Under the pieces are notes generated by a model that worked only from the letters and a program-made list of their open reading frames with translations, was not told the origin of the DNA and ran no database searches. The position numbers and the translations under genes are program-made. From Pleodorina starrii (taxonomy: Eukaryota; Chlorophyta; Chlorophyceae; Chlamydomonadales; Volvocaceae): 64,000 bases of DNA. Location of the stretch: contig BRXU01000006.1 in assembly GCA_030267565.1 (NCBI GenBank), positions 4,204,001 through 4,268,000 on the forward strand, written 5' to 3'. Within the stretch, counting starts at the first letter, position 1, and each line of letters opens with the position of its first letter. Below are positions 13,101-23,291 of the stretch, piece by piece.

Positions 13101-14323
13101 CCGGCATCCCGCCCAGCCCCACAGACACCCCCGGCAGGCCCTCCCAGCTCCAAGCCAGGCCGGCGGACTCCCGGAGGAACGCACCACCACCGCCGCCGGG
13201 CGCTGCCGCCGCTGGCACAGGTCTGAAGCTGAAGCTGGCTTCGCCGGGGAACGGCAGGCCCGGCCCTGCGGCGGTGTAGTCTGGCAAGCGGCCCACGGCC
13301 GGCCCTGACTGCGGTGGCGCCATTTGGGTTCCCATAAGCTCAGCCAGGAGCGCAGCACCGCCCCCTTTCGCGCTGCGGGAGGCCGGTTCAGCCCGCTGCG
13401 CCGCCACCGGCGCCGCCGCCATGTTATAACTGGTGCCTGCCAAAGCAAGCGGCGCTCCAGCTGCGGAGACTGATGCTGCCGCCACCGCTGCTGCAACGGC
13501 CGCGGGTGCGGCCGCCGCGGCGAAGATATTGGACGCGGAGGCCGCGGCTGCGCCGGCGCCGCGGGAGTGCAGTGCATGGGCTGAGCCGACGGGAGCAGCA
13601 GCAGCAGCAGAAGCTGCCGTGACGACGTTGTCCGGATGACGTCCAGGTAACGCAATGGGCTGCGCTCCAGGCCTGCTTGCCGCGAGCGTGGTGGTTGCGG
13701 CTGTGGCTGGCCGCGTCCCTGGGCGGTCCCTCGCGGCGGGGGGCACCGCAAAGGAGAAGCCGGCTGCGGCGGCGTGGCTGGCGGCGGCGGGGGCGGCTGG
13801 CGGCGCTCCTGCTGTGGTGCTGTGGGAGTGGGCGGTCCCGCGTTGTGGCTGAATCTGCACCACGTCTAGCACCGCTCGCGGCGCCGGTTTGGGCCCCGCG
13901 CCCGGCTGATGGCTGCCAGCACGGGGCTGCTGTTCCACCTCCAGGTGAAGGAGGTGCCTGTGGGAGGGGTGAGGCCAACGGGTGATGGGACCCACATCGC
14001 GCGCTGCTCGCGGCGAGGCGAGGATCCCGGCGCGTCGGCGGGAGCCTGAGCCCTGACCGCGCCCTCAACGCCTGACACGGGCTCTCATCCGGGAGAAGGA
14101 CAGCTCACCTTGAGTCCGCGTCCCTAGGCGCGCTGACATCGGAATGCCCAGCCCCGATGCTGTCAACGTGCAGGTACTTGGCTGGAGACCGTCCCGGCGA
14201 CCTCGGTCGCACGTGGATTGCAATTTTGGACGCCTGTAGAACAATTGCGCTGCCGCCATCCACGTGTCCGCGTGGCCATTGGCACCCTTTAAGGTCACCG
14301 TTGGCGCTGTCGGCAGGTTCCAT
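4174..14323 (-). CDS. Sfi1-like centrin-binding repeat protein, 15 exons, ~1,872 aa
   Basis: Exons: 14323-14109, 13957-12983, 12511-12376, 12030-11963, 11598-11510, 11169-10733, 10403-10250, 9961-9792, 9357-9092, 8726-8592, 8365-8296, 7889-7705, 7392-7161, 6847-6588, 6400-4174. All junction phases agree. The middle (exons 2-15) contains about 22 copies of an Sfi1-type repeat, roughly A-L-x-x-W-R-x-x: HWKAFAAEGL, ALRKWRAWADGRR, ALAAWRRRLAHRR, ALRGWRDGAAARR, LLPGWRREAERLM, ALTAWALYLAHRR. In the Sfi1 family such repeats form a long helix that binds centrins at spindle poles or basal bodies. The N-terminus (exon 2) is Ala/Gly/Pro-rich. The ~680-residue C-terminal part is low complexity, with poly-Gly, poly-Gln, poly-Ser, a short helical segment (LESVLLHCKRLKQLLQQLET) and an acidic Glu/Asp run. 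Start chosen at ATG 14323 (MEPADSANGDLKG). The open frame continues upstream, so the start is uncertain. The donor of exon 5 is the weakest junction. A minus-strand TGTAA at about 3875 fits the 3' end. Confidence 0.8.
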
Positions 14324-14948
14324 GACCCATTTGTTGCCCTGTTGACTGGCGTGAGAGTACCAGACAAGCAATATAAAGCTGTAAAGTAAGGTAAAGTAAG
14401 GTACAAGCTAGATATGCATGCGGTAAGGCGTTGGTGCCCTAAGCCCCTAACTTGCGAACGACAGCTGGACGTTGAATATTATGAGCCAACCGGTGAGGAA
14501 AAGCTCCATACCTTCTAAGCAGGTTTTCACACCAATTATCCAGTCCTAAAATGTCAGAAACGTGTCCTAAACAACGGTTTTGCGCTTCAATTGGGTTGTC
14601 GTACCCCGACTTCCGAGCGAAATGTGTCAAAACACTTCGTCCAAACCCCAATGTAGCTTTCAGAGTATCACATTATTTAACTATTTGTTTTGCGTTGTAA
14701 TCTCCAATCGCTTCTGTGTTGTCTTACACCGCATCTTAGCGCCGGAAGGCTCGAATAGACAAACAAACGAGTCATACAGACGCCCCTCATACGCACAAGT
14801 GCAAGAAAACACCTTTTCCCACGCCCTGATTCCATGAGAGAGGCGACGCCCTCCACCTACGATTCCTCTGGCGAGTAAGCTGCGCCAAACCAAGACGACA
14901 GCACTGGCAGCAGATTCGGCACACCGCGCGCGTCGCTGACAGCGGCAA
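14324..14948. promoter_or_regulatory. Shared divergent upstream region between the Sfi1-like gene and TAF13
   Basis: About 625 bases separate the two inferred start codons, which point away from each other. No clear TATA box was identified. The region is AT-richer than the genes. On the minus strand, 14651-14439 also encodes a protein-like frame (see findings), so part may be an extra 5' exon of the Sfi1-like gene or a TE relic rather than promoter. Confidence 0.45.
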
Positions 14949-17608
14949 ATGGACCCTAGCGCGGCGATGGGCACGCCGCCCAGCGCCAGCAAGACCCGCG
15001 GCCGGAAGGCCGGCGCCGGCAGGGGCTCGGGTCTCGGTCGCGGCGCGGGTGCGCCCAAGGATGCTAGCCCAGGCAAGGCCGGCGCCCCCGCCGGAGCGGC
15101 CCCAAGCTCCGCTGCGGCGCCAGCGCCTGCGGCCACAACCGCAGCGGCCCCGGCGCCCGGCGCCGCCGGCGCCGGCGCCGGGCCGTCCACAACGGCAGCA
15201 GCTGCCGGCCTGGCTCCCGCGGGAGGTGTCACCAAGAAACGTGGGAGGGCTCCTAAAGCGAAAGCCGCCGGAGGCGACACAGCAGGTGCGCGGCCCCGGA
15301 GGGCTGAGGATCGCACGCTCCTCAGCGCCGTCCCCAATCCACCCTCACGGGCATCGACCCTCACGCTTGACCTCCCCCATAGCCTCTCCTGAGCCACCCT
15401 TACCCTGCCCTCCACCGTCGTCCACCCCACCCCACCCCACCAACCGCCACCTCACCGTCGCCCGCCCTCTCGCCGTGCACTCGTCCGTGCGCACCTACGC
15501 GCTCAGTTGCCGGCGGCGGCGACTCGGGGCCCGAGGATGCGCCCGACACGAGCATGCCGTACCGGGGCACGTTCACCAAAGACCGTGAGCTGGGCTGGGC
15601 TTGGCAGCCGGGTTGGCGGCTGTCACACACTTGCTTGGGATGGCTTGGGGTGTGGCTTGGGATGGGGGTGCTATCTGCTTGGGGGAGCGTCTCTGTTGGG
15701 ACCCGACCGACCCCGCGGCTGGTGTGTCACGTCGCTGACGGGGCCGCAATACCACTGATTTGCCGCCGCTCGTTCCGTGCCGTACAGTTTCACGGCTCAT
15801 GTACGGCTTCGGCGACTACGAGAATCCCATTCAGGAGACGATCAACGTGGTCGAGGTGAGGTGGGGCGGGGCGAGCGAGCGATGATGCATGGTGGATATC
15901 GTTTTACTTCGGGTCGTCTGGGTTCCGGGCCATCGATACTTTTGCCTTTGCGATGGAGGCAGCAGGAACGCGCCAAAACGCTTTGGGCTACATTTTGGCG
16001 CATTCCTGAAAGCGGCACTGCGGATGGCGTTGTGGTTACCTCGTTGCCTGATCAAGACATCATGATAGAGTCATGCGTGTTTTTTTGTGTGTGTTGTGTG
16101 TGTGCACGCGTTCCCCGCCATCCCCGGTCGGTTGGTCGATGGGCCTAATCAGGACATCCTGGTGGAGTACGTGCGGGAGACCTGCTGTGCGGCGCTCAAC
16201 GAGGCGGCGCGGATGGGCAAACTGGACAGGGACCGCTCCTCAGGGGCGCCCAAGCTCAAGGTGCGCCGGGCAGCGTGCCTTGGCAGCATACGGCAGGCGG
16301 CCAGGTGCTTTGGCTTACCACCCTAAAACAACCCCCAAAACCTTTCTACTTTAAAACCTTCAAAATTTATTTTGTGAAAGACGTGAAAATTGTGAACGCT
16401 GGAGCTGCCTGGTTGCGGAGATGGCCGTCCGGTGCCGCTGGGTGGATGTGGGTTCCTGTCTGGCTGTCGGCGTGGCTGCGTGGATGCGGCTCCGTCTCCT
16501 CTGTGCGGTGTGATATGTGGGGCGGGATGTGGGTTGCCCGTGTCGCTGGCAATGTGTGTTGGCGTGTTGGCGCGGGCGCGGGGCTGTCTCCCCTCCCCCG
16601 ACGCTGGTCGTGTGTGCTGTTTCTCCCAACGTCCCGGCGCTGCGCCCGCTGCTCTCCTTGCCCTGCAGGTGGACGAGAAGGACATCCTCTTCCTGGTCCG
16701 GAAGGTGCGGCTGAGCGGCGGGACGCCCGTGTGGCTGTTGTCGTGGGTGGAGCGTGGTGGTGAAGGCAATGCGGAACAGCAGCATGTGTGGGGAGGAGGG
16801 GAGGGGGAAGGAGCTCGAAGCTGGAACCGCAAAGGCCCTGCTAAGCCGCCGACAGTGCGTCGGCTGGGCTTCGTTTCCTCCCCCGCGTGTTCTGCGCTGT
16901 GATTGGGCGGCCTTTCCGCAACGGAGCGACAAAACCCACTCCCGTCTCTGCGTCGTCTCGTGCTGCTGCCGGTCGCTAGGTACTGGAACCACGCCATCGG
17001 CATTTCGCGCGCGTCTGCCGGCCTAACCCCTGCCTGGTTGCTGATCCCCTGGTCCCCTCTCGCCGTCCCGGCCGCTTCTAGCGCCGGGGAAACGCATGCC
17101 TGATTATGTGGCCCAAGTGCGCCCTTAACGTCCCGACCGCCTCCGTTGTCACTGATTTATCTCTTTCCTCCGCTTCATCCTCCGCTTCATTCGCTTCACA
17201 GGATCCCAAAAAGTACACCCGCATTCGAGAGCTACTGGATATGCAGCTTCTGATCAAGGAGGCGAGAAAGGTACGGCACGCGGCGATGTGTCGTACGCTC
17301 GTACCCGCACTGGCGGCAAAGAGCAACCAGCAGGCAACGTCGGGTTGCAGCCGCCCTCCTCCTCTGTGCTCCGCAGCGCAGCACAGCGCCGCCACATGAC
17401 CCTAAAACAACCCTAAACAAATCTTCAAACAACCCTAAAACAACGCTTGCTCCTCGCCCAACGCCTGCAGACGCTGGACGTGGACAAGATCTCGGAGGGC
17501 GACCTGGATGCGGGGGCCGGCGGCGAGGCGGGCGGCGCCGGTGCGGCGGCGGAGGACCCGGGCGAGGAGCTGCCGGACCTGCCCGACGAGGACATCCAAA
17601 TGGAGTAG
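14949..17608 (+). CDS. TAF13: Transcription initiation factor TFIID subunit 13 (TAF13), 7 exons, 277 aa
   Basis: Exons: 14949-15285, 15507-15584, 15788-15855, 16153-16260, 16669-16704, 17202-17270, 17471-17608. Splicing exons 2-6 yields FTKDLSRLMYGFGDYENP, then the helix ETINVVEDILVEYVRET, then VDEKDILFLVRKDPKKYTRI, RELLDMQLLIKEARK. This is the TAF13 histone fold with its hallmark MYGFGD start and DPKKY/RxxELL end. TAF13 pairs with TAF11 inside TFIID, in the nucleus, to help recruit RNA polymerase II. Residues 1 to ~135 are an Ala/Gly/Pro/Lys-rich, probably disordered extension (motif RGRKAG) absent from the short animal and fungal proteins. The C-terminus is acidic (PDLPDEDIQME). All phases agree. 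Introns contain CCCTAAAA motifs. Confidence 0.93.
16321..17440. repeat. Telomere-like CCCTAAAA motifs in TAF13 introns
   Basis: CCCTAAAA occurs at 16321-16328, 17400-17407 and 17433-17440, each followed by CAA, with a degenerate copy (CCCTAAACAA) at 17411. The Chlamydomonas telomere unit is TTTTAGGG. These are scattered single units, not an array. Confidence 0.55.
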
Positions 17609-17619
17609 TGAAGAGCGGG

Positions 17620-18640
17620 TGGCGCGTGTGTAGCAAGTTAACACATGGACACGAGCTCGCGCACGAGCGCTGGGCGGGGGGGGGTTGCTAGGCGTGACGC
17701 GGCGCGGCGGGTATCAAGGGGTATCACCTCTCGTGGCTGTGCAGATAGAAGGGCGGGGCCCGGTCGGTCTGCGGGTGAGGGACTGGATGTGACTGGCTCA
17801 GTGGCTCAGTGGCCCAGTGGCTCTGACGCTATTGCGGATGAAGCCCAAACCGCGGGAAGCGGGCTACAGGGTGCTTGGTACCGGCCGCTTGGGTCGCCTC
17901 TGCGCGGTTTTGGGCTTGGTTGCGAGCGGCCCGTTTTTGGTGGTTGTTGATATCGTAAGGTGGTGGGCTCGAGTGGGCCTCGAGAGAGTAGAGTCCGTGT
18001 TGATGCCGGGTCCGCCGCGAGTACGGCGCACAACGGGTCGTCCACTGGGGTCCATCTGACACCGCGAGCCGTTTGTTCCACGCAAAGCCGGCGTCAGGGC
18101 AGTTACAAAAATTGCCTCATCCATTCCTTTCGTGAAATACGGTAGCGTACCTTGCGCGAGTGCAGGTCTCGCGAAGAAAGGTGAGGAACGCATTAATTTT
18201 GTCCGCACAGCGGTGCGAAAGGAATGAAATGCCCTGCGCGCCCGCACCTGAAATGTCGTACGGACAATTGTGTAGTCATGACCGTTGGTTTTGCAGCACC
18301 CGATTCATGTGCATCGCAATCCACTACCTTAACCTCGGTTTGGCACGGCCGATAGAGAGAGACACCTGCGACTCTTACGTTCGCGATTTGCCGAAACACT
18401 GTGTAGCCGTGTTAGGGCACCAAGGAAAGATCATGGGCGACGCTGATAGAAGCAAGCAGGGCTGGATTATAGCCAATTTACATGACACGTTACGTTACCT
18501 CACGTTTACATGTAAAGTGGCAGGCCAAACGGATCCCGATTTACATGGGCTGTTTTGGGGACGTTATCTCTGTTGGCGCGAGGTCCGTACACACTATGTT
18601 TTGAGGCGGTAACGTCAAAGCGCCCATGTCATATCACTCC
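17620..18640. other. Downstream of TAF13: no supported gene
   Basis: Contains short direct GTGGCTCA repeats near 17795-17822. Bases about 18474-18515 (..TTTACATGACACGTTACGTTACC..) recur inverted at about 24386-24418, so this stretch holds a fragment of a dispersed repeat. The 150-codon plus frame at 18160-18612 has no recognised domain, and I treat it as unproven. Confidence 0.4.
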
Positions 18641-18896
18641 AACACGATGTTAAACCCTTAGGACGAAGCCTGCGAGCGTCGTTGCCCATAATGGAACCCG
18701 ACGCGCCGAGGTCGGCCTCTTCGCGCGAGAGCTCGATCTCAGAGTACGCCAAGCCCTCGATGGCGGTCTCATCGCGCTCATTGTTTGCATACTTATTATA
18801 CTAAAGTTGTGCGGCGTCGGCGAGCGGCTGCGACCGCGGAAGGCCCTGCGCGGCGTCGGCATGGCTCGCGTTCGGAAGCTCGGCCTGACCGACCAC

Positions 18897-19348
18897 TGTA
18901 TCTTGTCGAGAAGCAGCAGCGCCTTGTGAAGATCCATGTTGACTTTATGCAGAACTAGCCGGCAGCGAAACTCATTCGGGAGTGCCGAGCTGCCGACCGT
19001 GGTGAGGGACCGGTGCGCTTGTAGGTCGTACTATTTTGGAAAATAGTACGGCACGCATTCTCCAGCGCGGTTCCTGCGCACTTATCATAAAAGGTATTCA
19101 CATAACTGTCTGGCCTTATATCGGTTCGTTATATGTGCCCCAGCAGCTTTGGTCACTTAGGCAGCTATTCATAAATGGACATGACCACGCAATTCTCTGA
19201 GCAAATACGCGTAGCACGGGATTGCATAAAACAAGCAGAGGACATCAAGGCCGTGCGTGATATAGCACTCTTCGAGCTCGCGCGCTATGCTGCAGATTTG
19301 AAAGTCAATTCGGTGATAGATGATGACGCGATACTTAGCATGACACGT
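18897..19348 (+). repeat. Dispersed repeat family, copy 1 (divergent-ORF element)
   Basis: Aligns along its whole length with 36470-36958 with scattered substitutions and small indels. Shared features are a hairpin GTACTATTTTggAAAATAGTAC at about 19027-19048, a leftward frame that includes NEFxCRLVLHxVNMDLxK, and a rightward frame starting MDMTTQFSE. Unlike copy 2 it lacks an internal block of about 50 bases near its right end. No known TE domain is visible; the family is inferred only from the two copies here. Confidence 0.6.
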
Positions 19349-19507
19349 GGGAGCCTTGATTCCGGACACATGCCTGGCTTGAGCATAGTGCATAGGAGCA
19401 GTGCTCTGCTGCCGCTGCGCTTGTGCGGAGTTGCCCTTCGTCATGTACCGGTAGTATGTTTGGCGAGAAGTTCGCAGTGGGAACGCGATGGAGATCGCCG
19501 ACGATAA
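19175..19507 (+). CDS. Rightward ORF of the dispersed repeat, 110 aa, probably degenerate
   Basis: Starts MDMTTQFSEQIRVARDCIKQ and continues AEDIKAVRDIALFELARYAA. The first ~55 codons are shared with copy 2 at about 36750. After codon ~55 the two copies diverge: copy 1 has lost the segment that in copy 2 reads VLSDGRQAKAPANASPN, then runs into unrelated sequence. Likely a truncated product of a repeated gene or mobile element of unknown function. Confidence 0.35.
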   Translation: MDMTTQFSEQIRVARDCIKQAEDIKAVRDIALFELARYAADLKVNSVIDDDAILSMTRGSLDSGHMPGLSIVHRSSALLPLRLCGVALRHVPVVCLARSSQWERDGDRRR

Positions 19508-19703
19508 GTACCGCTGAACCGCCAAACAAACACGAAAAGGCGAGAAAACAACCCCGCCCGGCCAAACGGGCGATTGGATCCTGGGCGCTGGGCGAAATGG
19601 GACGATTGGATCGGGCGCCCAGGCAATACTCTGTACTTCGGATTCAAGGGCGCCAAGGAATTTACTGCAAGTTTACTGCTTCTCTCACACTTGAAAGTGC
19701 TTT

Positions 19704-20222
19704 TAAACAAATCGCCGACGCAGTTTGAAGCACAAGTTGCATCAAAAAATTGCACTCGGAGGAAAGGATAATGGAAGCGGAAAAGGTGAAGGAGACAGCA
19801 GCGGAAGAAGTCAGGGCGAGCAACGCAGAAATGCCATTTAACCAGCTGTCCTTGCCGACGAGACATACAGCGAATCTACCGCAGCAAGCAGCGATGCATT
19901 GATGTTTGTAGAGCATTCAGAGCATAGTCCTTGCATTGCGTGCAAGGACGCAGTTATGATGGCCGACGACAGCAACCCATCGGGAGGTCAGGCACGCCAT
20001 TCAGCTTCCCAGTGCCGACGAGAGACATACATACAACAGCAATGTATATTGTTACGGCGTTGCTGCTGATGAGTTGCCAAAAGGCCAGCCGACTAGGGCA
20101 CGGCAAGAAGAGCCTCAGTCGGCGCGGCAGTGCAAGTTGTTATAATAATACACAGGCATCTGCGACTAGGTCACAAACTTTAGCGGTCTTTTCAAGTGCA
20201 AGTGCCGCCCAAAGTGGCCATT
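19704..20222 (+). repeat. Foldback arm A
   Basis: About 520 bases, inverted at 22203-22753 with high identity; its first ~235 bases recur directly at 23056-23291. It contains a short frame beginning MEAEKVKETAAEEVRASNAE. No known protein domain. The ~2 kb between arms A and B holds the tandem repeats and C-rich sequence. Confidence 0.75.
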
Positions 20223-20273
20223 ATCCACCATAACTGCAAATTGTAACAACAGGGTATGTAGGCACAACTGATA

Positions 20274-20457
20274 CGGGGCAGGGTGAGGCCGCCGCTGGAT
20301 TCAGCACCGGCGGTCCCAGCCAGTTCCAACGGCTCCGGCGGGTCATCACCGACGCTGAGAACTTCTGCGTGGAGCTCGCCGCCTGCCCGCACGCCTTCTA
20401 CTTCAAGCGCCGCTCCACGCACCGGGATATGCTCCAACACCTCCGTGCCCCACCCTA
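20274..20457 (+). pseudogene. Coding-like exon fragment between the foldback arms
   Basis: After a possible acceptor (ACGGGGCAG) the frame reads GEAAAGFSTGGPSQFQRLRR, VITDAENFCVELAACPHAFY, FKRRSTHRDMLQHL and stops. The even composition suggests a real protein origin, possibly a captured host exon. It has no partner exons and no recognised domain. Confidence 0.3.
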
Positions 20458-21360
20458 GCCGCCCCGCCTACCCCCGCTAGCCGCCCTGCCCCCCGCCCCT
20501 CCACTCGCTCCCCCCTCCACGGGGATGCCCGTCATGCGGCGTAGGCCGCCGACCCCTCCCGGGGCTTGGCAGCCTGTGCGGAGCCCGGCATCCTCACTCC
20601 TCCCCCCCACCCGCTCGCGCATGTCCCCCTTGGCCCCCCGCCCCCTTGTCTGCTCGCGCCTTGCCCTCCGTGCTGGGTCGCCTCCCTTTGTTTTTCCCTC
20701 CTCAGGCCCCCGTGCCCCGCCCCGCCCGTGGCCCCGTGCCCCTCCCGCCGCCCGTGTTTTGCCGCGCCTACTTCCGCCCCCCCCCCCACCCCCTCCCCCT
20801 TTCCTCACCCCAGAGTGCCCCCACCCTGCCCCGCCTCTGCCCCCACCCTGGCCCTGCCCTGCCCGCCCTTGCCCGCCGGCACCTCGCCCAGAGCCCCTCA
20901 TGTGTGGTGGCCTGCGTGCTCGGCCGGTGTGGTGGGGAGCCGACTCTTCACGGTCCGCCACCCGGCCCCTCCTGCGCATCACACCTTCCCGCACCCCGCG
21001 GCCTATGCCATTTCCACCCGTCATGCCGTTCTTCCTTGCCCTCGCCCTTGCCCTTGCCCTCGCCCTCACCCTCGCCCTTGCCCTCATGCCCTTTCGGCCC
21101 ATTGCCCCTGCCCCGCATTCCGTCCCTCCTGCACTCGTGACCAGTCTGTTGTTTTCATTCCCTGTGTCATTCCACTTTTCCTTTGCCCTTTCTTCTCTGC
21201 CTATCGCCACCCTGCTCTCGTACGTTCTGCTCTTCTTCTTCTATCCCTTTCTTCTCTGCCCCGGAGCGAGGCAGAAGCAACCCGTTCTAATGGAGCAAAC
21301 CTCTGAAGATAGACGACAGCCCGGCAGTTATGCGCATGTCATCCTGGTTACAGTCGTGGT
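20458..21360. repeat. C-rich low-complexity tract with CCCTTGCCCTCG minisatellite
   Basis: Strongly pyrimidine-biased. A degenerate CCCTTGC/CCCTCGC hexamer-type array is clearest at about 21037-21093. Long frames here (up to 279 codons) are by-products of the absence of A/T-rich stops and are not proposed as genes. Confidence 0.6.
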
Positions 21361-21393
21361 GTAACCGACTCCTCAGGCCCACACCCTCCCACC

Positions 21394-21723
21394 GACCCAC
21401 GGGGCTCCGACGCCCGAACCCGGCCGGACCGACCATCACCGATCAACGCCAAATTTTGCCAGACCTATAATTATACAAGCTACAAGCTACTGCCAAAAGC
21501 GCGCGGCGGAAGTCGAACCTCGAAAAATCGACTATCGCGTTTGAGACCTCTCACAGCCCTGACCCACGGGGCTCCGACGCCCGAACCCGGCCGGACCGAC
21601 CATCACCGATCAGCGCCAAACTTTGCCAGACCTATAATTTTACAAGCTAAAAGTTAATGCCAAAAGCGCGCGGCGGAATTCGATCCTCGAAAAATCGGCT
21701 ATCGCGTTTCAGCCCTGACCCGC
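21394..21723 (+). repeat. Tandem pair of ~167-bp repeats
   Basis: Copy 1 is 21394-21560 and copy 2 is 21561-21723; both start GACCCACGGGGCTCCGACGC. They share CGACCATCACCGATCA and the downstream GCCAAAAGCGCGCGGCGGAA, with a few substitutions. A partial third start appears at about 21748. They lie inside the spacer of the large foldback. Confidence 0.8.
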
Positions 21724-22202
21724 GCCCGCACAGCCCGCACAGCCCTGACCCACGGGCCCTCCTGACAGTCTCGGCGGGAGGTCTCCTCGGGCGCTTGTGT
21801 GCTGCCCTGTGTTCGCTTTTGTCGGTGCATGCCGCGTGTTCGCTTGACTCGTTCACGGTGAGCGGTGCACGCACGGGCCTCCTGTGACCCCACTTCACTC
21901 TTGTGCGGGCGCGGTGCTGGCGGACCTGGTTGCATCTTTTCTCTTTGGGCGGTGCTGGTGGACCTGGAGGCATCTCTGCTGCTTGCGTATGCTAGGGGTT
22001 TGGCGATGCGGGCTTGGTGCTGAAGGCAATGCTTAAGGCACTCCTCCGCGAGTGCCCCTGGTGTAGGATGAACCGACTGTCTAGCATGTACGGCTAGCAA
22101 ACGGTGTAAAAGCCGGTTCCCCTTGTAATCATCGCATCCTAAAAACTTGGCTTGACTTTCCGCTTGGATTTGACCATCTGGTGTGCGCTGCAGGCCCTTG
22201 AA

Positions 22203-22753
22203 CAATGGCCACTTTGGGCGGCACTTGCACTTGAATAGACCGCGCTGCTAATGTAAGCCTTTATTGTCATTCGCTAAAGTTTGTGATCTAGTCGCAGATG
22301 CCCGTGTATCATCATAACAACTTGCGCTGCCGCGCCGACTGAGGCTCTTCTTGCCGTGCCCTAGTTGGCTGACCTTTTGGCAACTCATCAGCAGCAACGC
22401 CGTAACAATATACATTGCCTTTGTATGTATGTCTCTCGTCGGCACTGGGAAGCTGAATGGCGTGCCTGACCTCCCGATGGGTTGCTGTCGTCGGCCATCA
22501 TAACTGCGTCCTTGCACGCAATGCAAGGACTATGCTCTGAATGCTCTACAAACATCAATGCATCGCTGCTTGCTGCGGTAGATTCGCTGTATGTCTCGTC
22601 GGCAAGGACAGCTGGTTAAATGGCATTTCTGCGTTGCTCGCCCTGACTTCTTCCGCTGCTGTCTCCTTCACCTTTTCCGCTTCCATTATCCTTTCCTCCG
22701 AGTGCAATTTTTTGATGCAACTTGTGCTTCAAACTGCGTCGGCGATTTGTTTA
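22203..22753 (-). repeat. Foldback arm B (inverse of arm A)
   Basis: Reverse complement of 19704-20222, including the inverse of the CAAGTGCAAGTGCCGCCC string. It has a short insertion near 22250. Its last ~236 bases also pair with arm C. Confidence 0.75.
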
Positions 22754-23291
22754 TGGCGGATTACAGTTCGAATTGTGGATTTTGCGCTGTCCTTGTAAGC
22801 TGGTGGAAGTGGAAGTGAAAGTGCGAAAGTGGGTTCTGGAGCGCGTGGACTGGGGTCCTCACACCAGCTCGCGCCTCCAATTTTTTGCTGGCAGAAAGCA
22901 GGCACTTTGCTTGATCAGCTGCTGAAAAGCGGGAGGCGTGAGGACCGCGCCGTGCGCCAATCCGCCGCTCCAGAACCCACTTTGGCACTTTCACTTCCAC
23001 TTCCACCAGCTTACAAGGACAGCGCAAAATCCACAATTCGAACTGGAATCCGCCATAAACAAATCGCCGACGCAGTTTGAAGCACAAGTTGCATCAAAAA
23101 ATTGCACTCGGAGGAAAGGATAATGGAAGCGGAAAAGGTGAAGGAGACAGCAGCGGAAGAAGTCAGGGCGAGCAACGCAGAAATGCCATTTAACCAGCTG
23201 TCCTTGCCGACGAGACATACAGCGAATCTACCGCAGCAAGCAGCGATGCATTGATGTCTATAGAGCAATCAGAGCATAGTCCTTGCATTGC
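22518..23291. repeat. Large palindrome: ~325-bp arms around a ~124-base loop
   Basis: 22754-22843 (GCGGATTACAGTTCGAATTG..) is inverted at 22968-23055, and the flanking 22518-22753 is inverted at 23056-23291. The combined hairpin would have near-identical arms. The right arm ends abruptly at 23291, where LINE-derived sequence begins. Confidence 0.8.

Noticed and set aside
14681..15430. 249-codon minus frame opposite TAF13 exon 1
   Set aside because: Its right part is the antisense of the Ala/Gly-rich TAF13 N-terminus. Only the far left end (LSHGIRAWEKVF..) looks coding-like, which is not enough to call.
19458..19501. Target-site duplication interpretation of the 44-mer
   Set aside because: Too long for a usual TSD, and the right copy is 42 bases away from the inverted terminus.
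20525..21364. 279-, 246- and 164-codon plus frames
   Set aside because: All lie in a C-rich repeat tract, overlap in all three frames and consist of Pro/Leu/Ala repeats.
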